A stretch of DNA of 64,000 nucleotides, taken from JAVBQL01 sp031549085 (GTDB taxonomy: Bacteria; Spirochaetota; GWE2-31-10; MWDO01). Positions 17,091 to 25,618 of the stretch are shown in pieces (position 1 is the first letter of the stretch; each line of letters starts with the position of its first letter). The notes below the pieces were generated by a model. It was given only the letters and a program-made list of their open reading frames with translations, did no database searches and was not told the origin of the DNA. The position numbers and the translations under genes are program-made. The stretch covers positions 1-64,000 of the forward strand of contig JAVBQL010000020.1 of the NCBI GenBank assembly GCA_031549085.1, in the 5' to 3' direction.

Positions 17091-17588
17091 GTGAAAAGAT
17101 ATATGAAATATTTTTTATTTATATACATACTTATAATGTTACTATCATGCGCGGAGGAGACCATCCCAGAGTTTGATGTAACTCTTCCAGATGGACAGGT
17201 AGTAAAAGCCACCCTTGTAGAAAAATACTCTAGTGGAAGTGTAAATTATGTAGATGTTGTAAGTGGGCAAACGATAGTCTATACAAAAGAGAATAAAACT
17301 CAAACAATATATCCAAAGCAGTTGGCATACTATCTGAATGGGGATTATAGAAGAATCTTTATTGAGAGTGGTCACTATATAGAGGTAGAAATAACAAACA
17401 TGATTACCACTGTAAAAGCACAAGATGTCTACTACTTGTTGGAGACCTTAGAGACAGAATCAAAATTGGAAAGAATATATTTCTCATCAGTACAGACACC
17501 AGTAGATGTCACCATTAATGGAGTAACAAAAACAGCTAAAAGTTATATAAAACTCGATAGTACTGGAGCTGTTGTAGATGCCTATTAA
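17091..17588 (+). CDS. 'LPDGQ'-family short lipoprotein
   Basis: The 165-residue protein starts at GTG after TAGGAG. It has a lipoprotein signal ending LIMLLSC and about three repeats (LPDGQVVKATLVEKYSSGSV...; KQLAYYLNGDYRRIFIESGH). It is the downstream partner of 16204-17043 and the shortest member of the family here. It ends before a region with nested hairpins (17593-17725) that probably terminates transcription. Function is unknown. Confidence 0.8.
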   Translation: MKRYMKYFLFIYILIMLLSCAEETIPEFDVTLPDGQVVKATLVEKYSSGSVNYVDVVSGQTIVYTKENKTQTIYPKQLAYYLNGDYRRIFIESGHYIEVEITNMITTVKAQDVYYLLETLETESKLERIYFSSVQTPVDVTINGVTKTAKSYIKLDSTGAVVDAY

Positions 17589-17592
17589 AAAA

Positions 17593-17725
17593 TAGGGTAT
17601 TTAAGAGTCCTTTATTAGTTAACATCCATCAAGCCCCCCTGTCAACAATTAAAAAACAGTAAATAGACAATATTGTTTAGTTTGCTGTTTTTTAAAAAAA
17701 TTAAAAAGTTTTTCCCAAATACCCT
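17593..17725 (+). terminator. Nested hairpins after the lipoprotein pair
   Basis: AGGGTATTT (17593-17601) pairs with AAATACCCT (17717-17725). Inside it AAAAAACAG pairs with CTGTTTTTT (about 17651-17692), which is followed by A and T runs. The inner hairpin is the probable terminator. Confidence 0.5.
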
Positions 17726-17750
17726 CTAATTTTTTTAGAAAAAAGATTTT

Positions 17751-17831
17751 TTACCAATGTGTAGCTCTTCTACCTTTTAAAAAACATAGACCTAAAATAG
17801 ATAAAAAGATAAATAGAAAGAATTTTCTCAT
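17751..17831 (-). CDS. 26-residue hydrophobic peptide gene
   Basis: A perfect AGGAG site lies 6-7 bases before ATG 17831. The frame encodes MRKFFLFIFLSILGLCFLKG followed by RRATHW, a single hydrophobic segment with basic ends and a lipobox-like SILGLC. This is the layout of small membrane peptides, including type I toxins. It ends before the A/T-rich hairpin region on the other side. Whether it is translated cannot be decided by eye, but ribosome binding site, start and composition agree. Confidence 0.5.
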   Translation of the reverse strand: MRKFFLFIFLSILGLCFLKGRRATHW

Positions 17832-17971
17832 CTTAATCTCCTCAATGATAAAATCATCTTTATATTTATATTACAAAGTTTAATTAAAGGCAAGACATTT
17901 TGTCTATTTTTTTACAAAAATTTATTTGGTAAAAAAGAAAATTTGTTTATTAATTGAACCCAATTTTTAAT

Positions 17972-18000
17972 TTGACAAGAAGTAATAAATGTATTAAAAA
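17972..18000 (+). promoter_or_regulatory. Promoter of small RNA B
   Basis: TTGACA (17972-17977), 17-nt spacer, TAAAAA (17995-18000). The predicted start near 18007 coincides with the foot of the stem. Confidence 0.5.
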
Positions 18001-18006
18001 TAATTA

Positions 18007-18118
18007 GAGCGGATGAGTCCATAAACAATTAAACAAGATATTCCAAACAGAAAAGATAAGGTCAGATTAATAAACTTTTAAGAAGGAATAAAAATTGGCA
18101 ATTTATGGACTCATCTGT
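18007..18118 (+). ncRNA. Candidate small RNA B closed by a long terminal stem
   Basis: GATGAGTCCATAAA (18012-18025) is perfectly complementary to 18102-18115, and pairing continues outward with two further G-U pairs that exist only in the plus-strand RNA, giving a stem of about 20 bp. The interior of about 75 nt is A-rich. There is no T run, so its 3' end may be made by processing. No reading frame and no downstream gene on this strand suggest an independent RNA. Confidence 0.5.
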
Positions 18119-18197
18119 TCTAACTATAAAAAATAATCCTACATCAACAAAATCGCACACAAATCATCTATTTCATAAAAATCAACAGAGTGGTGTT

Positions 18198-18391
18198 TTT
18201 GGGTCTCCTTTCAATTATAAATTATCTTTTACGGGGAAAATAGGCCCGTAAAAGTAAAGTCACACGACTGAATACTCTGTTTAAGAGACCCAAAGGAAAG
18301 AATAAGCAGTCCATTACAATTACGGACCTGTCTAATTAGGCCATATAGACGCATGCACCTAAATATAGAGCTGCCTTGTTTTGGGTCTCTT
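18198..18391 (+). ncRNA. Region with two mutually exclusive long hairpins
   Basis: AAGAGACCCAAA (18283-18294) can pair either with TTTGGGTCTC upstream (18198-18207, 10 bp) or with TTTGGGTCTCTT downstream (18380-18391, 12 bp). The first loop contains a 10-bp hairpin CTTTTACGGG/CCCGTAAAAG (18226-18254). The second contains a GTCC/GGAC hairpin. This is the geometry of an RNA switch; the transcribed strand is not known. Confidence 0.4.
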
Positions 18392-18753
18392 TTATAATCC
18401 AATCTGTGTGTACTAATTTCAGTCTTTCTGGAGTGTGAATCCTAAAAAAAACTAAAATTACTTAATTTATTAAATTATAAACCTATTCAATATAAAAAGC
18501 AACTTTTTTTATGAAAATCTATTTTCAATGTAAAATTACAATGAATAAATACAATACTAAAAGAATATTAATAGATCGTAGATAAAACAAAAATTATTGA
18601 TACAAACTTATCTTTACCTTTCAAATCTAAAAATATTATTTTATAAAAATAGAGTTAAATAAAATAGTATCTTTTTACAAAAAATCACTAAAACGATTCT
18701 TGCCTATAAACCATATTATTACTCAATAGTCAAGAGATATAATTTAAACTATA

Positions 18754-18786
18754 TAAAAAAAGACTCTCTAGAAATTCTAGAGAGTC
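18754..18786 (-). terminator. Terminator of the 18798-19424 WG gene
   Basis: An 11-bp perfect stem (GACTCTCTAGA, 18762-18772, with 18776-18786), 3-nt loop, then a T run on the minus strand, just after the stop codon. Confidence 0.9.
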
Positions 18787-18797
18787 CCTTTAATTAA

Positions 18798-19424
18798 TCA
18801 ATTAATAAACAGCTCTTTTCCATCTAAGCTAATTCGAAACTCTGAATCTTCATAAAAGGCCTTTGCTTCTCCATCTTCGAAGCTATGAATATAGTCATAT
18901 TTGAACTTTACTAACTCTTTTCCTTTTAGATCTATTACTCCCCAAGATGATTTATATTGTGCTCTTGCAACACCTTTATCAAAATTGCGAACCTTATCAT
19001 AAATGAGTGAAATTACCTCACCCCCCTTTTCATCTATAAATCCCCATTTGTTCTCTTTTTTTACGCCAGCAAGCCCATCATAAAAGTCATATATCTCATC
19101 ATATTTTGGTGAGACAATCTCTTTGCCTTTGATGTCGACAATACCCCACTTTCCATTTAACTTAACATTTGCAAAACCATTCGTAAAAAAAGTAGCATCA
19201 TCATAAATAGGCTTAACAATCTCCTCTCCGGATCTATTTACATAGCCTATTTTACCATTAAATACTACTGCTGAAAGTCCATCTATAAAACCATGCACTT
19301 TCTCATACTTTGCCTCTACGATCTCAACACCATCTTTATTAATAAATCCCCATTTATCATTTTTAAACAGTGGTGCAACATCCTCGTAGTAATCACCAAT
19401 TTTACAGTTTTTTTCTTTGAACAT
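18798..19424 (-). CDS. WG-repeat protein, cytosolic form
   Basis: The 208-residue protein is composed almost entirely of six WG repeats (NDKWGFINK, NGKIGYVNR, NGKWGIVDI, ENKWGFIDE, KSSWGVIDL), starting MFKEKNCKIGDYYED with no signal peptide. A GAGGG site precedes the ATG, and a TTGACA element lies near 19474 with an imperfect -10. It is a single-gene unit with its own terminator. Binding function is inferred only from the repeat architecture. Confidence 0.85.
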   Translation of the reverse strand: MFKEKNCKIGDYYEDVAPLFKNDKWGFINKDGVEIVEAKYEKVHGFIDGLSAVVFNGKIGYVNRSGEEIVKPIYDDATFFTNGFANVKLNGKWGIVDIKGKEIVSPKYDEIYDFYDGLAGVKKENKWGFIDEKGGEVISLIYDKVRNFDKGVARAQYKSSWGVIDLKGKELVKFKYDYIHSFEDGEAKAFYEDSEFRISLDGKELFIN

Positions 19425-20361
19425 GATATTCCCTCTAGTTTTTAATATTTTTATCCCATTTTTTTTAAAACAACCTTGTCAAACAATTGACCCTCCTCCC
19501 TTAATAGGGCATTGTTTAATAACTTGACTAAAGTTTGCTAAGTTTAAAATATTTTTACTGAAATTGGCTAAAAGAGGAGTCTATTATAATTAAATAATAA
19601 AATCTCTTTCATAAAGTAAAAAATATTTTCTTCTAAGAACTAATATAATAGTTAATTCTTATGAAAAAGTATTTTTTTAAAACAGAGAGAGCTCAAAGGA
19701 ATCTTATCAACAATTAAGATAGTTTCCACTATAACAACTGCTCTTTAAGCAAGGTATGAACTTTGTCCTTAAACTAGAAAGAGCAAAGTTATGAACAAGA
19801 GAAAATAGTACTTAAAATCTCTCTTTATGAAAGTTTAAGTATAAAAAACTATATCTAAAATAATATATTCACTATTTTAAAGGAGCAAACACTCTATTAA
19901 AACATCAAAAATTAGTTTTTTCATATTTGGATTTAAAGCTGCTTTTTTTTAAAAAAGACACCTGCTAATCCATCTCTCTTAAGCCTAATATTTTCTAATC
20001 TTATTTACTAAATATAAAGTAGTAAAAAACAAATTAGAATATACCCTGCAACTATCAAATAAAATAAATTGCACATTTAAACGATACAAATTATTTATTA
20101 AATAATTACACTATACATACAAAATCAATAACATTATACTCTAGTTTAATAATATTTTTGGGAAGAATCAATAGTTTTTTAAAAAAAAGTGATAAAAAAA
20201 TAAGATTTTTTGCTATATTTAATCTAAAAAGAAAAAAAATAATAATTTTTTATAACTAAGTCTATATTTTAATTAGAAATAGTATAATTAAAGAGAAATT
20301 TAATTAACAAATAGAGATCTTGTATGTGAAACAAATGGTTATTTTTAGCTGTTTAATTAGA
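19425..20361. other. Long gene-free stretch with small hairpins
   Basis: No supported gene. Between 19684 and 19860 there are several short inverted repeats (TGCTCTTT...AAAGAGCA around 19739-19795, ATAGTTTCCACTAT, ACTTAAA...TTTAAGT) and a TTGACT-15-TAAAAT promoter-like pair near 19524. A structured RNA is possible but not demonstrated. Confidence 0.3.
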
Positions 20362-22968
20362 TTATGGAGCTTGTTCTACCATATTTATTCTGATTGTTGA
20401 TATTCTATTGTTGTTTGTATCAGTAATATAGAGTGCTCTCTCAAAATCGACAGCCATCGCTTCAGGGGTTAAGAGTTCTCCATTGCCGCTTCCAACACTT
20501 CCAAAACTTCTAACAAAAGCCAGCTCTTTTGTATATCTTGAGAAGACCTGTACTCTAGAGCTTTTTCTCTCTAGTGTGTATATATAATTTTTATCCACAT
20601 ATATCCCAACAATATCTTCAAACTCGCCAGGATTAGCTCCCTCTCTTCCAAAACGAGAGTCAAACGCGAGAGTTTTTCTATCAAATATCTCTATCCTATT
20701 GTTACCTGTATTTGCGATATATATCTTATCTCTATCAGCATAGACCCCCTCTGGCTTATGGAGAGTTCCATCAACAAATCCATCCTCTCCAAAAACATTT
20801 AGGAAGTTTCCATCGAGATCAAAGATTTGAATCCTATGATTATTTGTATCTGCAACAATTATATTCTCCTCATCTGCAAATACTCCCATAGGGAATCGAA
20901 ACTTGCCCTCTCTTGTCCCCTCACTGCCAAACTCCAGTGTTGATGCTCCAAGTCTATTAAAGACAACAATTCGGCTATTATTGGTATCTGCAACATATAG
21001 GGAGTCTTTTGTCTTAAATAGGGCTGTTGGATTAAAGAGCTGACCAAGTGCAACTCCAGACTTTCCATCAAACATAGTTACAAAGTTTCCATTTTTATCT
21101 AGCACCTGAATTCTGTTGTTTCCACTATCAGCTATATAGATCAAAGAGCGATCTACAGCTATACCTTTAGGCATATTAAACTCTTTTGGTTCTGGCTTTC
21201 TTGAACCAAATGTTGAAACAAAAGCACCTGTATTAGAATTAAATATTGATATCCGGTTGTTCTCTGTGTCAGCAACATAGAAGTTGTTTTTATCTATTGT
21301 GATACCCTTAGGATATGCAAATTGCTCATCATCATCACCTCTCTCTCCAAGCTTCCCCGCAAAGTTGAATGGAGGCTCTTTATTGAATATTGTTATTCTG
21401 CTATTACCATAATCAACTACATATAGATATTGAACTCCAGCAACGAGCCCCTCTGGGTAGTAGAATTGTCCATCTCCACCGCCTTGAGAACCAATAGATG
21501 CTATTTTACCATGATCAAGCTCTTTTTTATCAAATATCTGAACTCTATGATTTCCACTGTCAGAAACATATAGATATTTATCATCAATAGCTATTTCACG
21601 TGGGTTATAAAAGTATCCTGTTTTACGTCCCTTGCTGCCAAAAAAAGTTACATACTCATAAGTTTTTTTATCAATTATCTGCACTCTGCTATTGCCTGTC
21701 TCTATTATATATAGGTTCTTCTCATCTACAGCTATACCTCTTGGGTTATTGAAGTAGCCCTCCATAAAAGTTTCAGTAATAGAGCCTATCGTTTTTACAA
21801 ATTTTCCATTTTTTTCAAAAATTTGAATCCTATTATTATCAGAGTCAGCAATATATATAAACCTCTCATCTATATTTATTCCTTTTGGTCCATTAAATTT
21901 GCCATCAACAGTTCCCCACCCTCCAAAGTTATAGAGGAACTTATTATCTGTCTTTCTAAATACCTGTACCATATTATTATCTGTATCAAGAACATATATA
22001 TTTTTATCATCTACACTTACAGAGTATGGTTTGTTAAGTCTCCCCTCTCCACTGCTTCCAATATTACTTATAAAAGAGAATCTTGGCACTTTGGGAGGCT
22101 CAACATATATTACATAGTTTGTGACAGCACCATCAAAATTGGTGTATAATATTTGTCTTAAGGTCGGATCTCGATTATAGATAAAGTCAACTTTTATATT
22201 TCCAAATTCAGATGAAACTTCAACTCTATTTCTACTGGAAGAGACCTCCTCCAACCCTTTTGGAAAAGCTTCAATATCTCCCTTTCCATCAGCATAAAAA
22301 ATCTTTCCATCTCTTATAATTAAGGCTTTCTTATTTTGACTATTTGCTCTTGCATAGATTCCATTCCACTCTGCTGGAACTGTGGGAACAATTATTACTC
22401 TTTCAGGTGGCCCCTGTTCTATTGGCAAATTAGTGCTGCCCTCTGGAGAGACAATTAAACTGCCATCTTCAGGTTTTGCTTGTTCGCCCCCCAATATTTC
22501 CGCCGGTATCCCCTTAAGAACATCAAGTCCATATAATTTTACGGTTGTTGTGGTCGTTGATGATGTTGTTGTGGTTGTTCCAAGAGTTGACAAGTCTACA
22601 TATGGTCTATATTTCAAAATTAGTGTTTTAGTGGAAGATGAGTAGAGAATAGAGCCATCTGCAAGTTTTGAAAATGAATATTCAACGCTATCCTCTTTTA
22701 CGATAGCTCTGTCTGAATAGTAGTATGCTTTGCTTCTCTTTTCCATAAATTTAGCAGGGAATAGCTCATCTCCAGTAATGGCAGAAAATATTTTGCCATC
22801 TCTTATATCCAATACTGCAAGTTCTGGCGAAGACTCTATCGAATATTTTCCATTCCAACTCTCTGGGATTCCATCTAACTCACCTAAATCACTCTTCATA
22901 CAGCTGCAAGAGGAGAGTAAATAAAATAGAACAATAAGAAAAACTACTTTGCCTAATCCTATTTTCAC
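20362..22968 (-). CDS. Lipoprotein with twelve NHL repeats
   Basis: The protein of about 868 residues starts at GTG 22968, chosen because a lipoprotein signal (GLGKVVFLIVLFYLLSSC) follows directly; the open frame extends 43 codons further without a good site. After the lipidated cysteine come two related modules that begin IPESWNGKYSIES and VPAEWNGIYARAN, separated by a Thr/Ser-rich linker. Then come twelve NHL repeats (pattern P.GI.VD...IYVADS.NNRIQ(V/I)FDK.G.F...FGS), enough for two six-bladed propellers. NHL propellers bind proteins, peptidoglycan or RNA; an outer-surface binding role is inferred. The upstream repeat lipoprotein (23136-24110) is on the same strand, 167 bases away. Confidence 0.85.
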   Translation of the reverse strand: MKIGLGKVVFLIVLFYLLSSCSCMKSDLGELDGIPESWNGKYSIESSPELAVLDIRDGKIFSAITGDELFPAKFMEKRSKAYYYSDRAIVKEDSVEYSFSKLADGSILYSSSTKTLILKYRPYVDLSTLGTTTTTSSTTTTTVKLYGLDVLKGIPAEILGGEQAKPEDGSLIVSPEGSTNLPIEQGPPERVIIVPTVPAEWNGIYARANSQNKKALIIRDGKIFYADGKGDIEAFPKGLEEVSSSRNRVEVSSEFGNIKVDFIYNRDPTLRQILYTNFDGAVTNYVIYVEPPKVPRFSFISNIGSSGEGRLNKPYSVSVDDKNIYVLDTDNNMVQVFRKTDNKFLYNFGGWGTVDGKFNGPKGINIDERFIYIADSDNNRIQIFEKNGKFVKTIGSITETFMEGYFNNPRGIAVDEKNLYIIETGNSRVQIIDKKTYEYVTFFGSKGRKTGYFYNPREIAIDDKYLYVSDSGNHRVQIFDKKELDHGKIASIGSQGGGDGQFYYPEGLVAGVQYLYVVDYGNSRITIFNKEPPFNFAGKLGERGDDDEQFAYPKGITIDKNNFYVADTENNRISIFNSNTGAFVSTFGSRKPEPKEFNMPKGIAVDRSLIYIADSGNNRIQVLDKNGNFVTMFDGKSGVALGQLFNPTALFKTKDSLYVADTNNSRIVVFNRLGASTLEFGSEGTREGKFRFPMGVFADEENIIVADTNNHRIQIFDLDGNFLNVFGEDGFVDGTLHKPEGVYADRDKIYIANTGNNRIEIFDRKTLAFDSRFGREGANPGEFEDIVGIYVDKNYIYTLERKSSRVQVFSRYTKELAFVRSFGSVGSGNGELLTPEAMAVDFERALYITDTNNNRISTIRINMVEQAP

Positions 22969-23135
22969 CTTTAGACAACCCTTAATTATATAATTTAAAG
23001 TTAACTCTTTTTCAAAAAAAATAGTTCTAAAAACAAAAAAAACAAACAGTAATTTATGGACTGTTTTTATAACTATTCTCTTTAAAATGAACCTCACTAT
23101 TTTATTAAATATGATTTGGCATTATATCATAAAAA

Positions 23136-24110
23136 CTAATTCGCTTCCACTAATTTTCCATCACTATCATACTCTAGGTAGTAATTTGCAACAATTTTTT
23201 CACCATTTTTCGATATTTCTACTCCACTCTTACCATCTAAAAAAACACTTTTCATCTTCCCATTTTCATGGTAGTCAACAAGTGTGGCATCACTTATAGT
23301 TGCTCCATCAGGGGTCGCTATATTTGAGTTGTTTGCCAATAAAATATGTACTAAATTATTCTCGTCAAACCTTATCAGGCTGACCATTGCCCTCTGTTTA
23401 TCTGGAAGGTTTATCTCAGTAATTGGGGTTACAACCTCCCTAATTGTTCCATTATCATTATAGAAAACGATCTCCCCAGCGACCTTCTCACCATTTGGCA
23501 TTGTGACCTTCTCTCCTCTAAAAAGCCAAGCTCTATCTATATTTCCATTCTCATTAAACCTAACTTCAGAAGAGAGAAGCCACTCGCCATTTGGCATAAC
23601 TGTCTTTTGATTGGCCAATGGAAAAATAGACTCAATTTTTGTATCTTCATAGTAGGATATTGCATATATCTTCGAATTTTGTCCATCTGGAAGAGTAAGA
23701 GAGAAGCCTTCATTTGAAGCAATTAACTTTTTTAATGCTCCATTAAAGTGATATGCAACCTCTATAACATTATCCAGCTTTTGCATTGTATGTATCTCAA
23801 TTTTTGATTTACTATCTCTATTTATAAATGCCTCTTTAATATTTCCATTGTCATAGTATGAGATATAGTCAATTCCTGCCTTGTTTTTATCAGGAAAAGT
23901 TACAGTAACCTTCTCCTCTTTAGGAATAACTACTGATTTTAAAACCCCTCTTCCATAATATACAATATTGGTAGCCAAAACTTTTTGTCCATCTGGAAGT
24001 GTTACCTCTTGATAAGGAGAATTTTCCTCAATTTTTACCTCTGTCTTCTCTGTAGTTTTACACCCTACAAAAAGTAATATAAATAGCAAGCAAACAATAA
24101 CATTTCTCAT
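23136..24110 (-). CDS. 'LPDGQ'-family lipoprotein
   Basis: The 324-residue protein carries a lipoprotein signal (VCLLFILLFVGC) followed by a short polar spacer and about seven repeats such as LPDGQKVLATNIVYYGRGVL, MPNGEWLLSSEVRFNENGNI and LPDKQRAMVSLIRFDENNLV. It ends in the same kind of degenerate half-repeat (NYYLEYDSDGKLVEAN) seen in paralogues. A ribosome binding site (AGAGGA) precedes ATG. It probably shares a surface compartment with the NHL lipoprotein encoded downstream. Function is unknown. Confidence 0.8.
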   Translation of the reverse strand: MRNVIVCLLFILLFVGCKTTEKTEVKIEENSPYQEVTLPDGQKVLATNIVYYGRGVLKSVVIPKEEKVTVTFPDKNKAGIDYISYYDNGNIKEAFINRDSKSKIEIHTMQKLDNVIEVAYHFNGALKKLIASNEGFSLTLPDGQNSKIYAISYYEDTKIESIFPLANQKTVMPNGEWLLSSEVRFNENGNIDRAWLFRGEKVTMPNGEKVAGEIVFYNDNGTIREVVTPITEINLPDKQRAMVSLIRFDENNLVHILLANNSNIATPDGATISDATLVDYHENGKMKSVFLDGKSGVEISKNGEKIVANYYLEYDSDGKLVEAN

Positions 24111-24739
24111 ACTAATTCCTCTATAAATAAGGGTTTGTTAAAAAAAACATCTCTATATTTTCGTATATAATCACTTAAAATCTTTAATTATTTAAAACTT
24201 ATTAACTAATAAGTTCTACTCTCTCTCTATGTTTATTAATGTTTTTTTAGAATTGTTTTCTTTTAAAAAAGTCATTTGTCTATAATAAAGAATATATGTT
24301 TATTTTGTTATAAAAACAATACTCTAAAAATAATATATATATTGTTGCTATTATTTGTAAATAATTATTTTTTATATAAAAAAAGATTGATTTTTATATA
24401 CAAAAATGATACTATTTTTTAAAAATAAAAGTAAAATAGGCTTGATTTAGTAGATAAAAATTACTAAATTAAGTTTAAGAATAGTTATAAAACTTATTAT
24501 TTATCTTAAATTGTCTAACCACCATACAGTTTAAGATGGGTGAGTTTTTTATATAGTTGGTCTTCATTATTATTCCTTATGAAGCATAATGAATTGAATC
24601 AATAATATTTTAATTAATAATGTTTGTTTTGTTAAATGATTTACTAAAATTAACTTTGGTTAGAATATTGTTGGTTTGAGATTATGCTTCTTATATTTTT
24701 ATGGTATACATTTTTCTTAAATATAGAAAAATAAGACCA
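24111..24739. other. Gene-free stretch with inverted repeats
   Basis: No supported gene. ATCTTAAA...TTTAAGAT forms a hairpin near 24507-24535. GAAGCATAAT near 24580 is the complement of ATTATGCTTC near 24682, giving an approximately 110-nt closed element like the other long-stem elements of this window. Confidence 0.35.
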
Positions 24740-24837
24740 AATAAGCAAGCCCACAATTGGCAATTGTTAAGTATGCTCTTTTGTATACAAATAGAGTATA
24801 CTAACTTTTAAAATGTCCTATTGTGGGTTTGTTTATT
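24740..24837 (+). ncRNA. Candidate structured RNA E upstream of the DUF2271 gene
   Basis: An 18-bp terminal stem pairs 24740-24757 with 24820-24837. Both deviations from perfect complementarity are G-U pairs in plus-strand RNA. Inside are CAATTGGCAATTG and a hairpin GTATGCTC...GAGTATAC, again with a G-U pair only on the plus strand. No promoter with a consensus -35 is visible. It lies 165 bases before the same-strand gene 25003-25566 and could be a leader element or a free RNA. Confidence 0.5.
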
Positions 24838-25002
24838 TCTAAGCCAATATTTTTAAAATAGTCTTATATAAAAATATTGTTTTTTTATGATAATATTTTA
24901 TGAATATGTTATACTTTATATAAGTTGAGGGAGAAAAAGAGGGCAATAGAACCTCTATTTAACTAACTTATTGGTGTTAGCAAATAAAAAGGAGGAATAG
25001 TA

Positions 25003-25566
25003 ATGAAGAAAAAAATCTTAACTATTCTCATGACTCTAACTATTTTATTATCTGTAAATGCAACAGACAATAATCAAAAGAGTGAAGGTGGTGGGGACTT
25101 AACTCTACAGTATGATCTCTATAGAATAAATAAGATGGGAAGCAATCAAATTGCTATCTGGGTAGAAGATACAAATGGAAACTATATCAACACGATATAT
25201 GCAACAAGGTTTACAGCAAAAGGTGGCTATGCCAAGAGAGCAACATCACTTCCAACATGGGTTAAACAATCAAAAGTAGATAAGATGACAAAACAAGAGG
25301 TTGATACAATATCCAAAGCTACCAAAAAAGCTGGAAAAATTACAATAAACTGGAGCTGTGTTAACAACAAGGGAGAAAAACTTCCAAAGGGTGACTACAT
25401 ATTGAAAATAGAAGGAAATATATATCAAGATAATATGATTATGTATAGCGGACAATTTGAGGTTGGTGGGGATAATATAACTGTTGCCCTATCTCCAACC
25501 TACTCATCAGAGAGTGCAAAAGATTTTAAACTAATAGAAAATGTTACAATCAGTTATTCAAAATAG
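25003..25566 (+). CDS. Exported DUF2271-family protein
   Basis: The 187-residue protein has a cleavable signal peptide (MKKKILTILMTLTILLSVNA) and matches the DUF2271 periplasmic family: YDLYRINKMGSNQIAIWVED, a Lpt-W segment (SLPTWVKQSKVDK), VDTISKATKKAGKITINW and the G(E)KLPKGDYILKIEGN motif. DUF2271 proteins often sit beside PepSY/flavin electron-transfer genes; none is adjacent here. A perfect GGAGG site precedes the ATG. It is closed by a bidirectional terminator shared with the convergent WG gene. Confidence 0.8.
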   Translation: MKKKILTILMTLTILLSVNATDNNQKSEGGGDLTLQYDLYRINKMGSNQIAIWVEDTNGNYINTIYATRFTAKGGYAKRATSLPTWVKQSKVDKMTKQEVDTISKATKKAGKITINWSCVNNKGEKLPKGDYILKIEGNIYQDNMIMYSGQFEVGGDNITVALSPTYSSESAKDFKLIENVTISYSK

Positions 25567-25574
25567 GTAATAAT

Positions 25575-25608
25575 AAAAAACTCTCTTTTATGAAAGAGAG
25601 TTTTTTTA
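25575..25608. terminator. Bidirectional terminator
   Basis: AACTCTCTTT and AAAGAGAGTT form a 10-bp stem with A and T runs on either side, between the convergent genes at 25003 and 25619. Confidence 0.9.
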
Positions 25609-25618
25609 GTTTTAAATA

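Noticed and set aside
18198..18391. CRISPR array from repeated GGGTCTC/GAGACCC
   Set aside because: Only three short copies exist, in alternating orientation, with unequal structured intervals and no cas genes nearby.
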